Of a stretch of DNA of 64,000 nt, positions 50,000-63,364 are shown piece after piece (the stretch's first letter is position 1; every line of letters begins with the position of its first letter). Below the pieces are notes generated by a model. It worked only from the letters and a program-made list of their open reading frames with translations. It searched no databases and was not told the origin of the DNA. Where the stretch lies: the NCBI GenBank assembly GCA_030674185.1, contig CM060312.1, positions 4,471,740 to 4,535,739 on the forward strand, given 5' to 3'. The DNA comes from Monoplex corrugatus. Taxonomy: Eukaryota > Mollusca > Gastropoda > Littorinimorpha > Ranellidae. A program made the position numbers and the translations under genes.

Positions 50000-51735
50000 C
50001 AGAATATTTTCTTGTAATGGATGATTTTAACAGAAGGGTAGGAGGTTTGAGAGAACCATTCAGGCCCTTTTAGTGATCAGGAGACTGAGTGTATAACTCA
50101 GATGGGAAGATGCTGCTTAACTTATGTGCTGAGCATGGATTCTTCTTCACCAAATTTGATACCTTCTTCAAACATGAAATCAGTTGTGTGAAAATGTGGT
50201 ACAAATGGAGTGACTTAGGCCAAGTTTCCCAGATTGATTTTATTCTCACAAGGAAAGGTCAAGGGTCACAATTAAAGATGTCAGAGCAATCCCAAATGCG
50301 TCATTCACACTGATCACAAAATTGTTACGGTACACATACATACCAAGGAAAGCGAGATCAAGTCCCTGTCATGATAAAGTTAAATTAGAAAATATTATAA
50401 ACATGAAAAAAATGACTGAAGAAAGTGTTAAGGCAGAAGTAATTTCAGATGTTGAAGAACTTAAAAAAAATTGCCGAATGAAGTTAGCCCGATAGAAAAA
50501 GAATGGATCATTTTTCAAACAGAAATTATTAACCTTTTGGAAAGGAGATGTGGAATCAAAAAATGGGGATAAGGAAGAATAAAGAAGACTACTTGGTGGA
50601 ATGACACAATCAGAGAAGCCTTGAAAATCAAGAAGGAACTATACTATACGTGGGTGAGATCAAAAAGGGATGAAGACTACATAGCCTGTAGAAAAGCAAG
50701 AAGAGAAACAAGGAGATAAGTCAGAGCTGCTAAGGATGAACTTGGAAGAATTATGGCATCTGATATAATTTTGTAGGCGGTCACCACAAGAATTTTATAA
50801 AAGCGTCAGGAGCATGAGGCTCAGGGACAATATAAATGATAAAAAAAGCCACTTTTTGACAAAAGAAGAAAAAGAAAAAAATCCAGGACCTGTTGAACCC
50901 AGCAGAGGAACAAGAAGATGTTGCATAATTTAAGTCAAACCAGTGAAATGAAGAGGAGCCTGACATGCTCAAAAGTGAAATCAAGGAAGCAATAAGATTA
51001 AGCCCCACAGATAAAGCGGTGGACTAGATCAAATAACATCTGAGGTTATCAAAGCATGTGGAGAGACTGGCATAACATGGCTACACAGGATTTTCAATCG
51101 GGCATGTAAGGAAAGAATAGTCCCTGATGACTGGCAAAAAATGGTGGAAGAAAGAAAAAGAAGTTGCGAGATTTAAAACATAACGGAGCATTTTGCATCT
51201 CAGTCACATGGGCAGATGTATGCTAAAATACTGGAACAGAGAATTAGACTGATTGTAGAACCCCAACTGAGTGAGGCACAGTTTGGATGTAGGAAAGGAT
51301 GCACAGATGCAATCTTCGCCTTAGGTGTCGAAAAGACCATTGAGTATGACAAAGAACTAAGCATGGTATTTGTTGACCAAGAGAATGCCTTCGACAGGAT
51401 AGAGAGAAATATACTGTGGGCAGTTCTAGAGATGTACGCCATTCAAGGACATTATTAGAGAATGTCATGGCAATGTACCAACACAGTCAAAGTACAGTGA
51501 GAACACCAGCCGGCGTTAGTGATTGTTTTGATGTGAAAACGGAGTTTGCCAAGATTTGTGTTTTTCTTCTCTATTGTTCATTACTTATATGGACAAGATC
51601 ACAAAGGATGCAAATCTAGGTCTTGAAGACCTGAATGAATTATTGTGTGCTGATGACCAAATCTAATTAATGAAGATGCAGAAGAGTTACAGGAACACCT
51701 CAGTAACTTGAATGCAAGCTGTCAAGGGAGATGGA
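50000..51735 (+). pseudogene. LINE with APE endonuclease and RT remnants, family D-like
   Basis: The plus strand starts inside the endonuclease: 'VMDDFNRRVGGL' (about 50015-50050), corresponding to the GDFN motif, then 'FFKHEISCVKMW' and 'SQIDFILTRKG' (IDFI motif, about 50230-50265). The RT follows with 'ITSEVIKACGETGI' (near 51030-51080, frameshifted), 'MYAKILEQRIRLIVEPQLSE' (51216-51275), 'AQFGCRKGCTDAIFAL', motif A 'MVFVDQENAFDR' (about 51364-51400) and a degenerate catalytic box CADD (about 51645-51660). Many frameshifts and stops. It ends at a (CA)n tract. Confidence 0.85.
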
Positions 51736-51746
51736 GGGGAAGACAA

Positions 51747-51796
51747 CACACACACACACACACACACACAACACAGACACCACACACACACACACA

Positions 51797-51872
<76 letters not shown>
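51747..51872. repeat. (CA)n microsatellite
   Basis: About 125 bp, interrupted by 'acagacacc' and single-base changes, between two LINE fragments. Confidence 0.97.
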
Positions 51873-51899
51873 GCACAAAGATGGACAGACAACATTGTG

Positions 51900-53413
51900 G
51901 AATGTACATTGACTCTACCCTCTCCATGAACAACTTTGTTTCTCAAACTGCCAGATCTTGCTACTATCACCTCCATCGTATAAGCCTGATCAGGAAGTAT
52001 CTCTCTGTCAAAACAACTGCAAAACTCGTTCTCTCCTTCATAATGTCTCGCATTGACTATTGCAATTCACTCCTGTCTGGTCTTCCTGCCTCCACCATTC
52101 ACATCCTACAGCGCATTCAAAACAATGCTGCACGCCTTGTACTCAAAAAGAAAAAAGCTGACCACATATCTCCTCTCCTGGCATAACTTCACTGGCTCCC
52201 TGTATCAAAGCGCATACAGTACAAACTAGACACCATGTGCTACAAAAGCCTCAATAACGCAGCCCCCGATTACCTGTCAAGCCTACTTGAGATCTATGTT
52301 CCCTCACATACCCTCCGCTCTGCCTCCGATCCTCTGACTTTTTGGATCCTCTGACTTTTTGCTTTCCACACACAAAGCTCAATACCTATGTGTTACACTT
52401 CAATAGGTGTTGCCCTATGGCCCTATGGAAATAGGGCCAGGTACATTAGTGAGTGATAGTATCAGGAAAAGTCACTCTAAGTGGCCAGAGAGGTCAAACC
52501 GTGACTGCCCAGGGCGAGTAACTCTTTAGAAGTTACTGGTGATGGACATACACGGCCTGTCACTGTTCATTACATATTCAGTAAACTAAAAGGGGCAGTC
52601 ACACGACCATAATCGGCTGCCCAGCTAGTAAGAGAACTGAATGGTTAGTTTATCCTAGATATTGTAAAAAGGTGGACATCCCTTTAAAGGATTCACGCTT
52701 GGTCAGTTCCAGTTTTTATGGCCAGCATAAAATTTGCATTATTTTGCATTATTTGATGCGAGGGAAGTGTATAAAAGAAAGGGCCTCCGACCCATGAGGG
52801 AGACACCCTAAGGAGGCACCCTAAGAAGAACACAACGCGGGTTTTTCCTTTGGCAGTTAGTGCTGGGGGACAATTAGTTTTAGATTATGAAGTTTGTCAT
52901 GTGTTAAAAGGAAATAAAGTTCTGCCACCACAGCCGTTTTGAGGCACGTTTTAAAAAGATATGGTGGTAGATTAAGAAGAAAAGCATACTGGCTGAGTGG
53001 TTCGTTTTCTTGAAAGGATGTAGTACAACATATGGTCCACGAGCCTTCTCTGTTTCTGGTCCACTCTCCTGGAACAAACTTCCTCTCTCAGTCCGCCAGC
53101 AACCTACTTTTGTCTCCTTCAAGTCCGCTCTCAAAACTCACCTTTTCTCCTCTGCATAAAATCCTGACCTCCACTCGGAGGGGAATCACATTGTAATATA
53201 TAATTGTATATAATATGCTCTTTATAATTTTCCATTGCTTTTATTCTTTCTCCCCATTTATAGCTGTGTGCGTGGTGTGTGTGTGTGTGTGCGTGCGTGC
53301 GTGCATGCGTGTGTGCGTGCGTGCGCGCGCGTGCGTACGTGTGTGTCTGTTTCAGCGCTTAGATTTGATTTTATCAAGATTTTGCGCTATATAAATAAAA
53401 TATTGTATTGTAT
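51900..53413 (+). mobile_element. L2/CR1-like LINE fragment, split by a solo LTR
   Basis: The plus strand reads IDSTLSMNNFVSQTARSCYY and later LLSGLPASTIHILQRIQNNA, almost identical to the intact copy at 47600-49470. An in-frame stop replaces Gln in 'LLAQLHW' (about 52185). A 17-bp duplication 'gatcctctgactttttg' lies at 52331-52363. Coding resumes after the LTR at 53031 ('GPRAFSVSGPLSWNKLPLS'). The 3' UTR has GT repeats (53271-53345) and ends '...gcgctatataaataaaatattgtattgtatta'. Confidence 0.9.
52391..53030. mobile_element. Solo LTR (640 bp) with 4-bp target duplication
   Basis: Inserted in the L2 coding region. It begins TGTTACACTT and ends GTAGTACAACA, giving TG...CA termini with TGTT/AACA inverted ends. 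TATG flanks both sides (52387-52390, 53031-53034). Removing the insert restores 'aatacctatggtccacg', as in the intact LINE copy (complement at 47718-47734). Inside, TATAAAAG at 52771-52778 and a plus-strand AATAAA at about 52912-52917 fit U3-R-U5 order. A 4-bp duplication suits a Gypsy-type LTR element. No internal coding sequence remains. Confidence 0.88.
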
Positions 53414-53766
53414 TAGCAAAGACCATGACTTTGACACCCACCTGAAAGAACTGGAGGAATCTAGTGTACATTCGTTGAGTGAAACACCCCAGTGTCTCTA
53501 ACTGAGTTAAAGGAGAAGAAGAAGAAGATGAAAAAGAGAGTTAAGTCCAGTCTGCACACTTCACCACTAAAGTAGTATGGAGTGTTGGCATGAGCCTGAT
53601 GAGGTAATGTGTGCTGGGTTTCAGAAAGAACTGCAGGATGTACTGCCCGAGCTTGTGGCCACACTGCAACAAGGAATGGTGACCAGGAGGCCCGACTGGT
53701 GGCCACACTCCACTATACCCTGGTCTTTACACAATTTGCACAGAGCTGTTAAGGTAACCCTCTTTG

Positions 53767-53768
<2 letters not shown>
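53414..53768. other. Spacer, nothing recognised
   Basis: Contains a short GAA-rich run near 53510-53540. No supported gene. Confidence 0.4.
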
Positions 53769-53834
<66 letters not shown>

Positions 53835-54021
53835 TGCATGCGTGCGTGCGTGCACGCATGTGCATGACCCTACTCCATTATACTCTAGTCTTCACATCAT
53901 CTCGGTAGACATATTGAATTAACACTCTTAAATCTTTTAAGATGTGTGTGTGTGTGTGTGTGTGTGTGGTGTGTTGTGTGTGGTGTGTGTGTGTGTGTGT
54001 GGTGTGTGTGTGTGTGTTGTG

Positions 54022-54052
<31 letters not shown>

Positions 54053-54147
54053 TGTGTGTGTGTGTGTGCGCACTCTGGTCTTCACACCATCTCTGTAGAT
54101 GAACTAACACTCTTAACTTTGTGTGTGTGTGTGTGCTTGCTTGCGTG

Positions 54148-54224
<77 letters not shown>

Positions 54225-54250
54225 GTGTTGTGTATGTGTGTGTGCATACT
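53769..54250. repeat. Three (GT)n blocks with duplicated spacers
   Basis: GT arrays at 53769-53850, 53943-54070 and 54120-54245. The spacers share 'ctggtcttcaca.catctc.gtaga' and 'aacactcttaa', so GT block plus spacer was itself duplicated. Confidence 0.92.
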
Positions 54251-54589
54251 TGCATGAGAGAGAGAGAGAGGAGGGGGGGGGGCAGATTGAGACAGAACAA
54301 GAACATATTTTTACATTCGATGGTACTGGCATAAGCCCATTATTGCTTGTTTTCATCCAGCTATCAACCATGGAAGGCCTCATTAATTTAGTATGATAAC
54401 ATAAAAACATCAAAATAATGCAAAATGTTAAGGTGTTTGGAGGGATAGAACTTCAGACTTCAAATGTTTTATTCATGTGTAGGCAATTGCCGCTTGGTTA
54501 CAAGGTTGATGTGTTTATCTGATGTATCTCATCTTAAAAAAAAAAAAAAAATGAAGTAAATAAATGGATAGATAAATAAATAGAAATAA
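54251..54589. other. Spacer with GA and A-rich runs
   Basis: GAGAG then poly-G at 54255-54282, and an A/AAAT run at 54535-54600 just before the LINE 3' end. Confidence 0.45.
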
Positions 54590-56845
<2,256 letters not shown>

Positions 56846-56907
56846 TCTTGACTGTATTGAATGGAGGTCAAGTAGGTATCACCTAGTCTTTTATTTCACA
56901 GTAGAAG

Positions 56908-57069
56908 ATGGAGTTGTCATCAAACACAGACGCCTTGTATGGCATACCTCACTGGCAAGATCCTACCCATGCTTCTGCTAGGTGGATCAAAGAAATGCTC
57001 CTACCTAGTGTACCTTCAGAAAACTTCGCCTACCTAGCTAGTAAACAACTGGCCTTGGACTTCATCCAG
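56908..57069 (+). CDS. C2H2 zinc-finger gene, coding exon 1 (candidate start exon)
   Basis: This exon has a good pyrimidine tract and acceptor ('ctagtcttttatttcacag'). Three AGs lie in a row before the ATG (cag/tag/aag at 56901, 56904, 56907). It is open for 54 codons from ATG 56908: MELSSNTDAL, then HWQDPTHASARWIKEMLLPS and NFAYLASKQLALDFIQ. It ends CAG|gtagaa at 57069, phase 0. An alternative donor (AAG|gtaaac at 57075) would change the frame of the next exon. Residue composition and the match of all phases downstream support a real exon. I do not recognise the family. The protein may begin here or, if spliced from ATG at 18177, one or two residues earlier. Confidence 0.65.
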
Positions 57070-57276
57070 GTAGAAGGTAAACCAGTAGGGTAGGGCTGAA
57101 TACCATACTGATGGTGCTGTCTGGAACTACCTATAGTACGTCCAGCATTTCATTTTGTAGGTGAGAACAAGACCTTGATGGGTTTACACCCAGCCTCTAG
57201 TAGCGTGGTGTTTGTGGAACTACTGCTTTTTATTTTGATGGAATCAGGGTTCATTTTTGATTATTTTCTTTTTCAG

Positions 57277-57444
57277 AATGCCAACACCAAAAGTCTGCGC
57301 AACTTGGTGAGCAAGTGTTACAGTTACTTGACACAGCACTCGCTGAAGTCATCGCCCGCTACACCAAGACTGCCCACACAACCACGTGTGCTGGACTGGC
57401 TCAACAGCAACCCCCCCAGTCGATCTTGTACCCAGCCTGTTAAG
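57277..57444 (+). CDS. C2H2 zinc-finger gene, coding exon 2
   Basis: Acceptor 'ttattttctttttcag' precedes 57277 and donor AAG|gtgtga follows 57444. It is 168 nt, phase 0 at both ends, 56 codons: NANTKSLRNLVSKCYSYLTQ, then a Ser/Pro-rich segment (SSPATPRLPTQPRVLDW) and NSNPPSRSCTQPVK. The first part looks helical and the second disordered. The intron before it is only 207 bp. A +1-shifted frame is also open through the exon to a TAA at its end, but it would end the protein here and does not fit the next exons. Confidence 0.65.
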
Positions 57445-58329
57445 GTGTGAATCGCATATTGCTAGCTCTCCTTTTTCTCGTCTTGTAGGATTGTCAGATT
57501 TACCCAGGTAGGTCTGCAGACAGATGTCAATTATTTATTGATTTATGAATGTAATGTATATGATCTTGTGAGTGTTCCAACATAGTTTCAGGTATACATT
57601 TCTGATTTTGGGGTCATATTGATCCTGAGAGGTGTGATGATTTCTCGTGACAGTTGTTTGTAATGCACATTTTAACATTTATGTTGTTTGCTATTGTTAG
57701 GCCTATTATTTTATTTATGTATTTTTTCCACTGTTACTAGTGTTATGCTCTTGAGTCTGTGCTCCGGAACTGACTGACTGGTGTGAGCTGTAGACAGACC
57801 TTGGCCTTAGAAATCATTGTGACAAGTGAAAACAGAAATTTGAGGTCACACATGCATGCATATACACGTAGCCTTGTTTAGCTCCCAACTCTTGGCGAGA
57901 TGCATAAAAATGAGTTTATATACGAACTACAGTGCAAATGACTTAGAAATGGATTTTATTGTCTGCTTCTGAAAAGTGTGTTTGACCATTGAAAACTGGA
58001 ATTAGTGCTGCTGAGGAATGATAGTGCTGTGACAGGCAATCCAAATGTCCGCTAATTCGCGGAAGGGAAATATTTGTATGTTTTGTTCATTGTTAACAAT
58101 GCTTGTGCCCTTTTTTTCTTTTATTGAAATACTTGATTTAGCTTTCACCAGAGGGGGTTAAATTTCCATTTACTAGACTAAAATGCTTCAGCGTCTGGAG
58201 GCAACGTTCCCCGACCCCCACCAGGGGCTCTGCTCCTGGACCCTGCCAGGGGGCCACATAGGCCCTGGACCCCCAGCATTTTTTTGCCTTGAAATGTATT
58301 GTTGCTTGAATGGATTGCCTGTGTGAGCA
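57445..58329. other. Intron sequence with a GC-rich unassigned repeat
   Basis: 58190-58280 contains 'accccca.caggggctctgctcctggaccctgccaggggg', a palindromic GC-rich motif unlike its surroundings and probably a mobile-element remnant. The rest is AT-rich. Confidence 0.4.
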
Positions 58330-60075
58330 GGTTTGAATAATGATAGTTTAGATGTTGAGGTAGGGCTAACAGTGTTGATACTGATAGGATAGATGTCTGG
58401 TTGGTGTTGAGGTAGGGCTAACAGGGTTGATACTGATAGGATAGATTTTGGTTGGTGTTGAGGTAGGGCTAACAGGGTTGATACTGATAGTATAGACGTC
58501 TGGTTGGTGTTGAGGTAGGGCTAACAGGGTTGATACTGATAGTTTAGATGTTGAGGTAGGGCTAACAAGGTTGAATACTGATAGGATAGATGTCTGGTTG
58601 GTGTTGAGGTAGGGCTAACAGGGTTGAACACTGATGGTGTAGATGTCAGTTTGGTGTTGAGGTAGGGCTAACAGGGTTGATACTGATAGGATAGATGTCT
58701 GGTTGGTGTTGAGGTAGGGTTAACAGTGTTGATACTGATAGTATAGACGTCTGGTTGGTGTTGAGGTAGGGCTAACAGGGTTGATACTGATAGTTTAGAT
58801 GTTGAGGTAGGGCTAACAGTGTTGATACTGATAGGATAGATGTCTGGTTGGTGTTGAGGTAGGGCTAACAGGGTTGATACTGATAGTTTAGATGTTTGAG
58901 GTAGGGCTAACAGTGTTGATACTGATAGGATAGATGTCTGGTTGGTGTTGAGGTAGGGCTAACAGGGTTGATACTGATAGTTTAGATGTTGAGGTAGGGC
59001 TAACAGTGTTGATACTGATAGGATAGATGTCTGGTTGGTGTTGAGGTAGGGCTAACAGGGTTGATACTGATAGGATAGATGTCTGGTTGGTGTTGAAGTA
59101 GGGCTAACAGTGTTGATACTGATAGTATAGACGTCTGGTTGGTGTTGAGAGGCTAACAGGGTTGATACTGATGTATATTTGTGTGTGATACTGATAGTTT
59201 ACATGTAGATGTCTGGTTGGTGTTAGGTAGGGCTACAGGGTTGATACTGATAGGATAGATGTCAGGTTGGTGTTGAGGTAGGGCTAACAGGGTTAACACT
59301 GAGTATGGATGTCTGGTTGGTGTTGAGGTAGGGCTAACAGGGTTGAATACTGATGGATAAGTGTCTGGTTGGTGTTGAGGTAGGCTTAAGAGGGTTGAAT
59401 ACTGATCGATAGATGTTTGGTTGGTGTTAAGGTAGGACTAACAGGGTTGATACTGATAGTATAGATGTTTGGTTGGTGTAAGGTGGGTAACAGGGTTGAA
59501 TACTGATCGTATAGATGTTGGTTGGTGTTAGGTAGGGCTAACAGGGTTGAATACTGAATGGTATAGATGTCTGGTTGGTGTTAAGATAGGGCTAACAGGG
59601 TTGAATACTGATGGAATAGATTTGGTTGGTGTTGAGGTAGGGCTAAGAGGGTTGAATACTGATCGATATAGATGTTTGGTTGGTGTTAAGGTAGGACTAA
59701 CAGGGTTGATACTGATAGTATAGATGTTTGGTTGGTGTTAAGGTGGGCTAACAGGGTTGAATACTGATCGTATAGATGTTTGGTTGGTGTTAAGGTGGGC
59801 TAACAGGGTTGAATACTGATCGTATAGATGTTTGGTTGGTGTTAAGGTAGGGCTAACAGGGTTGAATACTGATGGTATAGATGTCTGGTTGGTGTTAAGG
59901 TAGGCTAACAGGGTTGAATACTAAGATTAGATGTCTGGTTGGTGTTTAAGGTAGGACTAACAGGGTTGAATACTGATGGTATAGATGTCTGGTTGGTGTT
60001 GAGGTAGGGCTAACATAGTTGAATACTGATAGTATAGATGTCTGGTAGGGCTAACAGTGATGCATACTGATTGTT
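58330..60075. repeat. 52-bp minisatellite, about 33 copies, inside an intron
   Basis: The unit reads ggttggtgttgaggtagggc then taacagggttgatactgata then ggatagatgtct, with a shorter unit that drops 'ctggttggtg'. The left part alternates long and short units. The right part (59.1-60.0 kb) is more degenerate. It lies between coding exons 2 and 3 of the zinc-finger gene. Confidence 0.95.
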
Positions 60076-60246
60076 TGTAACAGAAAGAATAACGCAAACT
60101 CATTGGGTTTTTTTCACCCTCACTTCTTGTTTGAAAAGCTAGACTTTCACTTAACAATTGTCCACAAAGTAAATGACATTGATTATTGATTTTTATTGGT
60201 GATGTTTGAACCTATTATCCAGAGTTACATATTTTTATGATTGCAT

Positions 60247-60292
60247 CACACACACACGCGCACGCAGCACGCACGCACGCACAGCACACACA

Positions 60293-60344
<52 letters not shown>

Positions 60345-60378
60345 TTTATTTTATGATTGTATCACACACACACACCAC
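60247..60378. repeat. (CA)n microsatellite
   Basis: CACG-rich start, then CA, then a duplicated flank ('tttttatgattg.atcacacacacac' at 60231 and 60347). Confidence 0.93.
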
Positions 60379-60536
60379 CCACGGTATAACAAGAGCTAGA
60401 TTTCCAAATTTTGTTTTGCTCCTTGTGTTGTAATATTTGAAATGTGTTAAACTTTCTATTAGTAATTGCTGTCATATGACTATTTCTCTTTCTGCTGATC
60501 ATGTGTTAATGATGTAATATTGGATTTTTGTCTCAG

Positions 60537-60567
60537 ACCAATGGGATACCAAGTACCAAACAAAAAG
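60537..60567 (+). CDS. C2H2 zinc-finger gene, coding exon 3 (31-nt microexon)
   Basis: Acceptor 'ttggatttttgtctcag' precedes 60537. The exon encodes TNGIPSTKQK plus one base, followed by a strong donor AAAAAG|gtgagt. It enters at phase 0 and leaves at phase 1, exactly what exons 2 and 4 need. A linker with no domain of its own. Its short length makes it the least certain exon on its own evidence. Confidence 0.55.
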
Positions 60568-60593
60568 GTGAGTGGTCAGGTTCAAATTTACTT

Positions 60594-60645
60594 TGTGTGT
60601 GTGTGTGTTGCTTGTGTGCGTGCGTGCGTGTGTGTGTACATGCGT
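60594..60645. repeat. Short GT/GC-rich simple repeat
   Basis: GTGTGTGTG...GTGCGTGCGTGCGTG just inside the intron. Confidence 0.85.
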
Positions 60646-60875
60646 GCGTACTTTATGTTTGAGACTGAGCAGAAAAGAATGCTCAAGAAGTTGGGCGTGT
60701 GTTTCAGTTTTATATGTGATCTTCTGGTGTAAATCTCCTTATTTCCTGGCCATTATTTTAAAGCACTGTCACTCTAACTCGCTGAGCCTCAATTATTCAC
60801 CTGCTCAGACAGCACTGTTAGACAAAAATAGAAGATCAGTACTTCCACTGTGGGAATGCTGGGAGTTCTTTTAGT

Positions 60876-61395
60876 GTGAATAGTAACCCCACTTTCTGGA
60901 ATAATGTGCAAGAAATAAGCTCTTTTCCGTTCACTCCCTTTGTTTCTACCTTGCCCCTTCGCTTTCTGTTAGTTTCTGCATTGCTGGTCCATTTACCTAT
61001 ATGTGTTCTGTAAAGTCGTATATACTTATAGGACTTGTAATTGGGTACATGTAATAAGTGAGTTTTTGACTCTAAGGATATGTGCTGTGTGGAAGCAAAT
61101 TTAGATAATTTAGGCCACTTTTTATATATGTTTTAGTGTCGGTAGTTGTGTTTACATATGTATCCAGATTTCATTTTTTAAATCCTCTGGTGACCAATTG
61201 AAGGGAATGGTCAGCACTGGGGACATATCCTTTTTGCTGATGTGCACAGATGCCGTGTTATGTGTACATAATTTTTGCTTTCCCAGTTTTTTTTTCAGGG
61301 TCATAGAGCTGTGTGTACATTTTGTAATGGTTGTGGGCCTGATATGGCACTGCACTTTTGGCTGGGCTTTAGACAGTAATAATGATACTAGTAAT
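60876..61395 (+). repeat. Dispersed repeat S, copy 5 (full length)
   Basis: From 'aatagtaaccccactttctggaataatgtgcaag' to 'gggcctgatatggcac...ggctgggctttagacagtaataatgatac'. It holds all blocks seen in copies 1-4 in order and is the longest uninterrupted copy, about 520 bp. Its 3' tail matches the LINE tail at 3803-3850. Confidence 0.75.
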
Positions 61396-61905
61396 AAGCA
61401 ACATTAAGAAGCATCTCACCAAGGATGGAAACACCTGAAGAATGCTAAACACCGTGTAGGAGTCATTCCAGTACAGCACCAACACCATGTTGAGGCTGAA
61501 CCAGAGCTGTTTCCTTTCCATCCGACTTTGTGGCTCATGATGGTGGATAATGAGTGACAGTATTAAGCTGTCAGCTTTCCACACAAGAAATCTTGGGAGA
61601 ATCATGGAAACTTCTGGCCCATCATTGTCTCCAATCAACAGCTACTCGTGCCTGATACAATCAAGAAAATATGGACATCATCATCATGAAAAGGTGATGG
61701 AGATGGATTGGACGTGTCATCTGAAAAGAGCATGATATTGTCACCCTGACTGCCCTCCACTGGACCCCATGAGTAAGACCCAAGAACAGTTTGAACTGAA
61801 CAGTAGAAGGGGAATTTGGGTCCCTTAAGCACACTTGGGGCTCTATTCATGTATAGAAGCTGGCCCAGAATAGACAGGAACTGTTGCTTTACATGCTAAT
61901 AGTAT
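61396..61905 (+). mobile_element. LINE C-terminal fragment (plus strand)
   Basis: The plus strand, with frameshifts, gives 'FHTRNLGRI' (about 61570-61600), 'RKYGHHHHEKVMEMDWT' or in another frame 'WRWIGRVI' (about 61660-61725), 'LTALHWTP' (about 61745-61770) and 'KLAQNRQE' (about 61858-61880). This matches the known C-terminal pattern of endonuclease-type LINEs: RRR-WRWIGHVLR, then ALxWTP, then A-x-DR-x-x-W. Decayed. Confidence 0.7.
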
Positions 61906-62437
61906 AAAGAGCAAGCAGTAATACAAGTCCTGAAACTATGAAAAGTATGATGTGTTGCTTACATGTTAGTCTGAATCAGTGATATTTGTCCTGTTTGCAT
62001 GCTTCCTTCCGCAACCAGGGTCTTTGTGTGAAGGGATAATGCATACTGTCCACCTGATCTTCATTTTCCGTTCTTGTTGGACATTCTGTGATCAAAGTAG
62101 AACATACTGTATTTAGATGCACTTCAAGTTAATTCTGCAGTGGTGTTATAGTGCAGAAAAGACATTTGAGTCATGTGAATACCTTGCTCAAAGCATTCAA
62201 TGCCATTTTATTTTTAGCTTTCTGAACAGTTTGTTCCAAGTTTCATATGGGTGAGTGTGCGTGCGTGCATGTGCGCGCGCGCGTGTGTGTGCATGTATGG
62301 GTGTGCGTGTGTGCATGGGCTCATGCGATTCATGTGTTTGTGTGCATGCAGAAAAGGATTTTAAGAAATTTTTTTAAAGAAAGTGTTTAACAAACATGCT
62401 CATGCATTCACGATACCATGTGTTGCTATGCTTACAG
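61906..62437. other. Intron sequence with GTGC simple repeat
   Basis: GTGCGTGCATGTGCGCGCGC run at about 62250-62345. Otherwise nothing recognised. Confidence 0.5.
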
Positions 62438-62520
62438 ATGGACTTCCCTATATGGACATTCATCTGTGCTGCCGTTGTAATCAGGAGTTTTCTACCAGAG
62501 ACGTCCTACAGAAACACCAG
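62438..62520 (+). CDS. C2H2 zinc-finger gene, coding exon 4 (finger start)
   Basis: Acceptor 'ttgctatgcttacag' precedes 62438 and donor CAG|gttagt follows 62520. Joined to the last base of exon 3 it reads DGLPYMDIHL then CCRCNQEFSTRDVLQKHQ. That is a classical zinc-finger spacing: C-x2-C-x3-F-x5-L-x2-H. The fourth ligand (His 3-5 residues later) must come from the next exon, which I did not find in the last 1.5 kb. The finger suggests a nucleic-acid-binding or protein-interaction nuclear protein. The specific family is not recognised. Confidence 0.7.
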
Positions 62521-63364
62521 GTTAGTCTGGCCATACCCCATTCAGCACACTGCTGTCTGAGGTCAGTAACACTCCTGCCTGGGGATGCTTAGAAAATTTG
62601 AATAGAAAATTGGCAGTAAAACAGGAAGTACCACTCTTCATTGTGGACAGATCTACCTAAAATGTGGTACATTGAAAGGGGGATAGATCAAATTTTTGTT
62701 CAGTGTAGTAAGGATTTTCTGTTGTTATGGCAATAAAGTTTTGGCCATGTTGGAAGTAGACATAATCTTGTAAGTAAACACTCACATACGTTACAGCGGA
62801 TCAATTAATTTCTTCATCTTCAAAGTCATCTTCACTGGGGCTAAAATATGAGTCATTCAACTTCCTGTTACTGTCACCATCCATTAGAGGTTCACAAAGA
62901 ACTATTCCACTGCGTACCTCTGATGTTGAGACAATTTCAGCGCATACATTCTGAAAATTACTGGACATAATGCAGTTCACATGTAATTTGGAAGACTGCT
63001 AAAGGCGACTTAATAGACATGGTCTAGATTGAGATATGCTAGATATGGGCAAGGTTCGGACGCTTTGAGTTCTCTGTTATTGATATACTCGGAAGTCGGT
63101 GCCGAGTGACATGCTGCCATTTGGAGTCATCTCAGAATGTGTTTGCGGTGTGTACTTCCCTGCCAAAACATGGCATAATGCTGAGTGTGATATGTGGCGG
63201 ATACCTAAAAAGTTGATGATAGTTAGAACCACAAGACTTTGCCAACACATAGGTTTTATATACTGGCTGATGGCATTTGCCATGGGTATTTTGGACCTTT
63301 CCATCTTGTGGGGTTAATACATGTTAACTTTTCCTGACTGTTTTACACTCTCTTGAGAAAACTT
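62521..63364. other. Intron sequence, no repeat recognised
   Basis: Unique-looking sequence between exon 4 and the terminal minisatellite. No convincing next exon. Confidence 0.4.

Noticed and set aside
57070..57444. Alternative splice using donor AAG|gtaaac at 57075 and the +1 frame of exon 2
   Set aside because: The joined frame is open but ends at a TAA two bases before the donor and cannot connect to the zinc-finger exons. The CAG|gtagaa model fits all phases.
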